From positions 1-47,473 of IMG/VR virus record IMGVR_UViG_3300006072_000603: a DNA stretch of 47,473 nucleotides. One strand, written 5' to 3'. The position numbers and the translations under genes were made by a program. This DNA is from a virus. A model generated the notes under the pieces. The model was not told the origin of the DNA. It saw only the letters and a list, made by a program, of their open reading frames with translations, and ran no database searches. Below, in pieces: positions 47,054-47,473 of this stretch (its first letter is position 1; the number at the start of each line of letters is the position of its first letter).

Positions 47054-47473
47054 TTAACTTGATGGGTATAGTTTTCCTGCTTCGTAGAAGAATACGGCTG
47101 CTGTATACACTCCACCCGCCACCTGTTTCCAGTTAGTACCGCCAGCAATAGTCTGGATAGGACTGGATTTACTGACTAGAGTGTTGTCGCCTAGGTAACC
47201 TTGGGCGTTATTTCCCCAGATCCATAGTGTACCATCGGTCTTGATAGCTGCTGTAGCACCAAGATTAGCCACCTGTTTCCAGTTAGTACCACCAGCAACA
47301 GTTTGCACAGGACTGGATTTATCGACTACAGTATTGTCACCTAGTTGACCAACGATGTTATATCCCCAGATCCATAGTGTACCGTCCGTCTTGATAGCTG
47401 CTATATTATAGCCTCCACCTGCCAACTGTTTCCAGTTAGTACCACTAGCAACAGTCTGGACAGGACTGGATTT
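47054..47473 (-). CDS. RCC1-repeat protein, 5' end cut by window edge
   Basis: 140 codons in the window, open to the right edge, so the N-terminus lies outside. It contains two full blades (LWIWGYNIVGQLGDN and LWIWGNNAQGYLGDN) with KSSPVQTVAGGTNWKQVA linkers and part of a third, then a short non-repeat C-terminus (TAAVFFYEAGKLYPSS). Third RCC1 gene of the cassette. The first ATG-like start within the window is inside a blade and is not the gene start. Confidence 0.85.
   Translation of the reverse strand, partial: KSSPVQTVASGTNWKQLAGGGYNIAAIKTDGTLWIWGYNIVGQLGDNTVVDKSSPVQTVAGGTNWKQVANLGATAAIKTDGTLWIWGNNAQGYLGDNTLVSKSSPIQTIAGGTNWKQVAGGVYTAAVFFYEAGKLYPSS

Noticed and set aside
47054-47425. Complete 123-aa gene starting at 47425
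   Set aside because: That start is a TTG inside an RCC1 blade; the frame stays open to the window edge, so the gene is partial.
43590-47473. Regular repeats considered as a CRISPR array
   Set aside because: Units are ~153 bp, in frame and coding for RCC1 blades; no short palindromic repeats with unique spacers.

Overview
This window is a contiguous piece of a T4-like contractile-tailed bacteriophage (myovirus) genome, AT-rich and very tightly packed. Every protein-coding gene I can support lies on the minus strand, so transcription runs from position 47473 toward 1, and neighbouring genes usually overlap by 1-20 bases (ATGA, TAATG or TTGA junctions). The T4 core is clear: neck (gp13, gp14), tail completion (gp15), large terminase (gp17), sheath (gp18), tube (gp19), portal (gp20), prohead core, protease (gp21), scaffold (gp22), capsid (gp23), UvsY, UvsW, late sigma gp55, gp46/gp47, clamp gp45, clamp loader gp44/gp62 and RegA. 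A 23-residue PqqA peptide gene suggests a methylotrophic, PQQ-using host; aquatic Methylophilaceae would fit, but this is inference.

Layout, right to left in transcription order. 47473-43527: host-recognition cassette with three RCC1-repeat proteins (the rightmost cut by the window edge), interleaved with a DUF4376-type protein and an oxygenase-like protein. 43476-37255: a 'decoration' block of two methyltransferases, a TPR-glycosyltransferase, an SGNH hydrolase, a 2OG-Fe(II)-oxygenase-like protein, a cysteine-cluster protein, a GT2-type glycosyltransferase, a sulfotransferase and an APS kinase. 37221-22756: virion morphogenesis from gp13 to gp23, plus a second tail-tube-like protein. 22698-16551: recombination and late transcription (UvsY, UvsW, an Sm-like protein, an A-type Fe-S carrier, gp55, gp47, gp46). 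16319-11910: early genes including a CobS-like AAA+ ATPase and a CobT-like zincin/VWA protein. 11819-8336: nucleotide pyrophosphohydrolase-like protein, gp45, gp44, gp62, RegA. 8335-5735: accessory genes (pqqA with a structured leader, an orphan NUMOD3 protein, a secreted Gly/Tyr-rich protein, ribosomal protein bS21, an RNA polymerase omega-like protein, Hsp20). 5698-1: a second Sm-like protein and a candidate DNA-base modification island (UDG-fold protein, two conserved proteins of unknown function, a zinc finger, a PLP enzyme, an SGNH-like protein).

Two promoter classes can be read. Late promoters carry the gp55-type box TATAAATA and precede gp13, gp18, gp19, gp22, the tail-tube-like gene, regA, hsp20 and others. 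A second, phage-specific sigma70-like class has the form TGTACA-TTAA-N13-TATAAT with invariant spacing. It occurs ten times on the minus strand before early genes (cobS, cobT, uvsY, gp55, the UDG-like gene and several small genes) and once on the plus strand, where it would drive an antisense RNA. A 19-bp element (TATATAAATCAATAACTTA) recurs beside these early promoters.

The most interesting items are the phage pqqA with its structured leader, the candidate base-modification island with a zinc-finger ORF behind an A7 run, the AUU start of gp21 overlapping a zinc-finger remnant, the early-promoter family, the omega-like protein, the APS kinase/sulfotransferase pair, and the RCC1 cassettes. No tRNA, CRISPR array or insertion sequence was recognised. 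No gp16 (small terminase) is present at its usual place.
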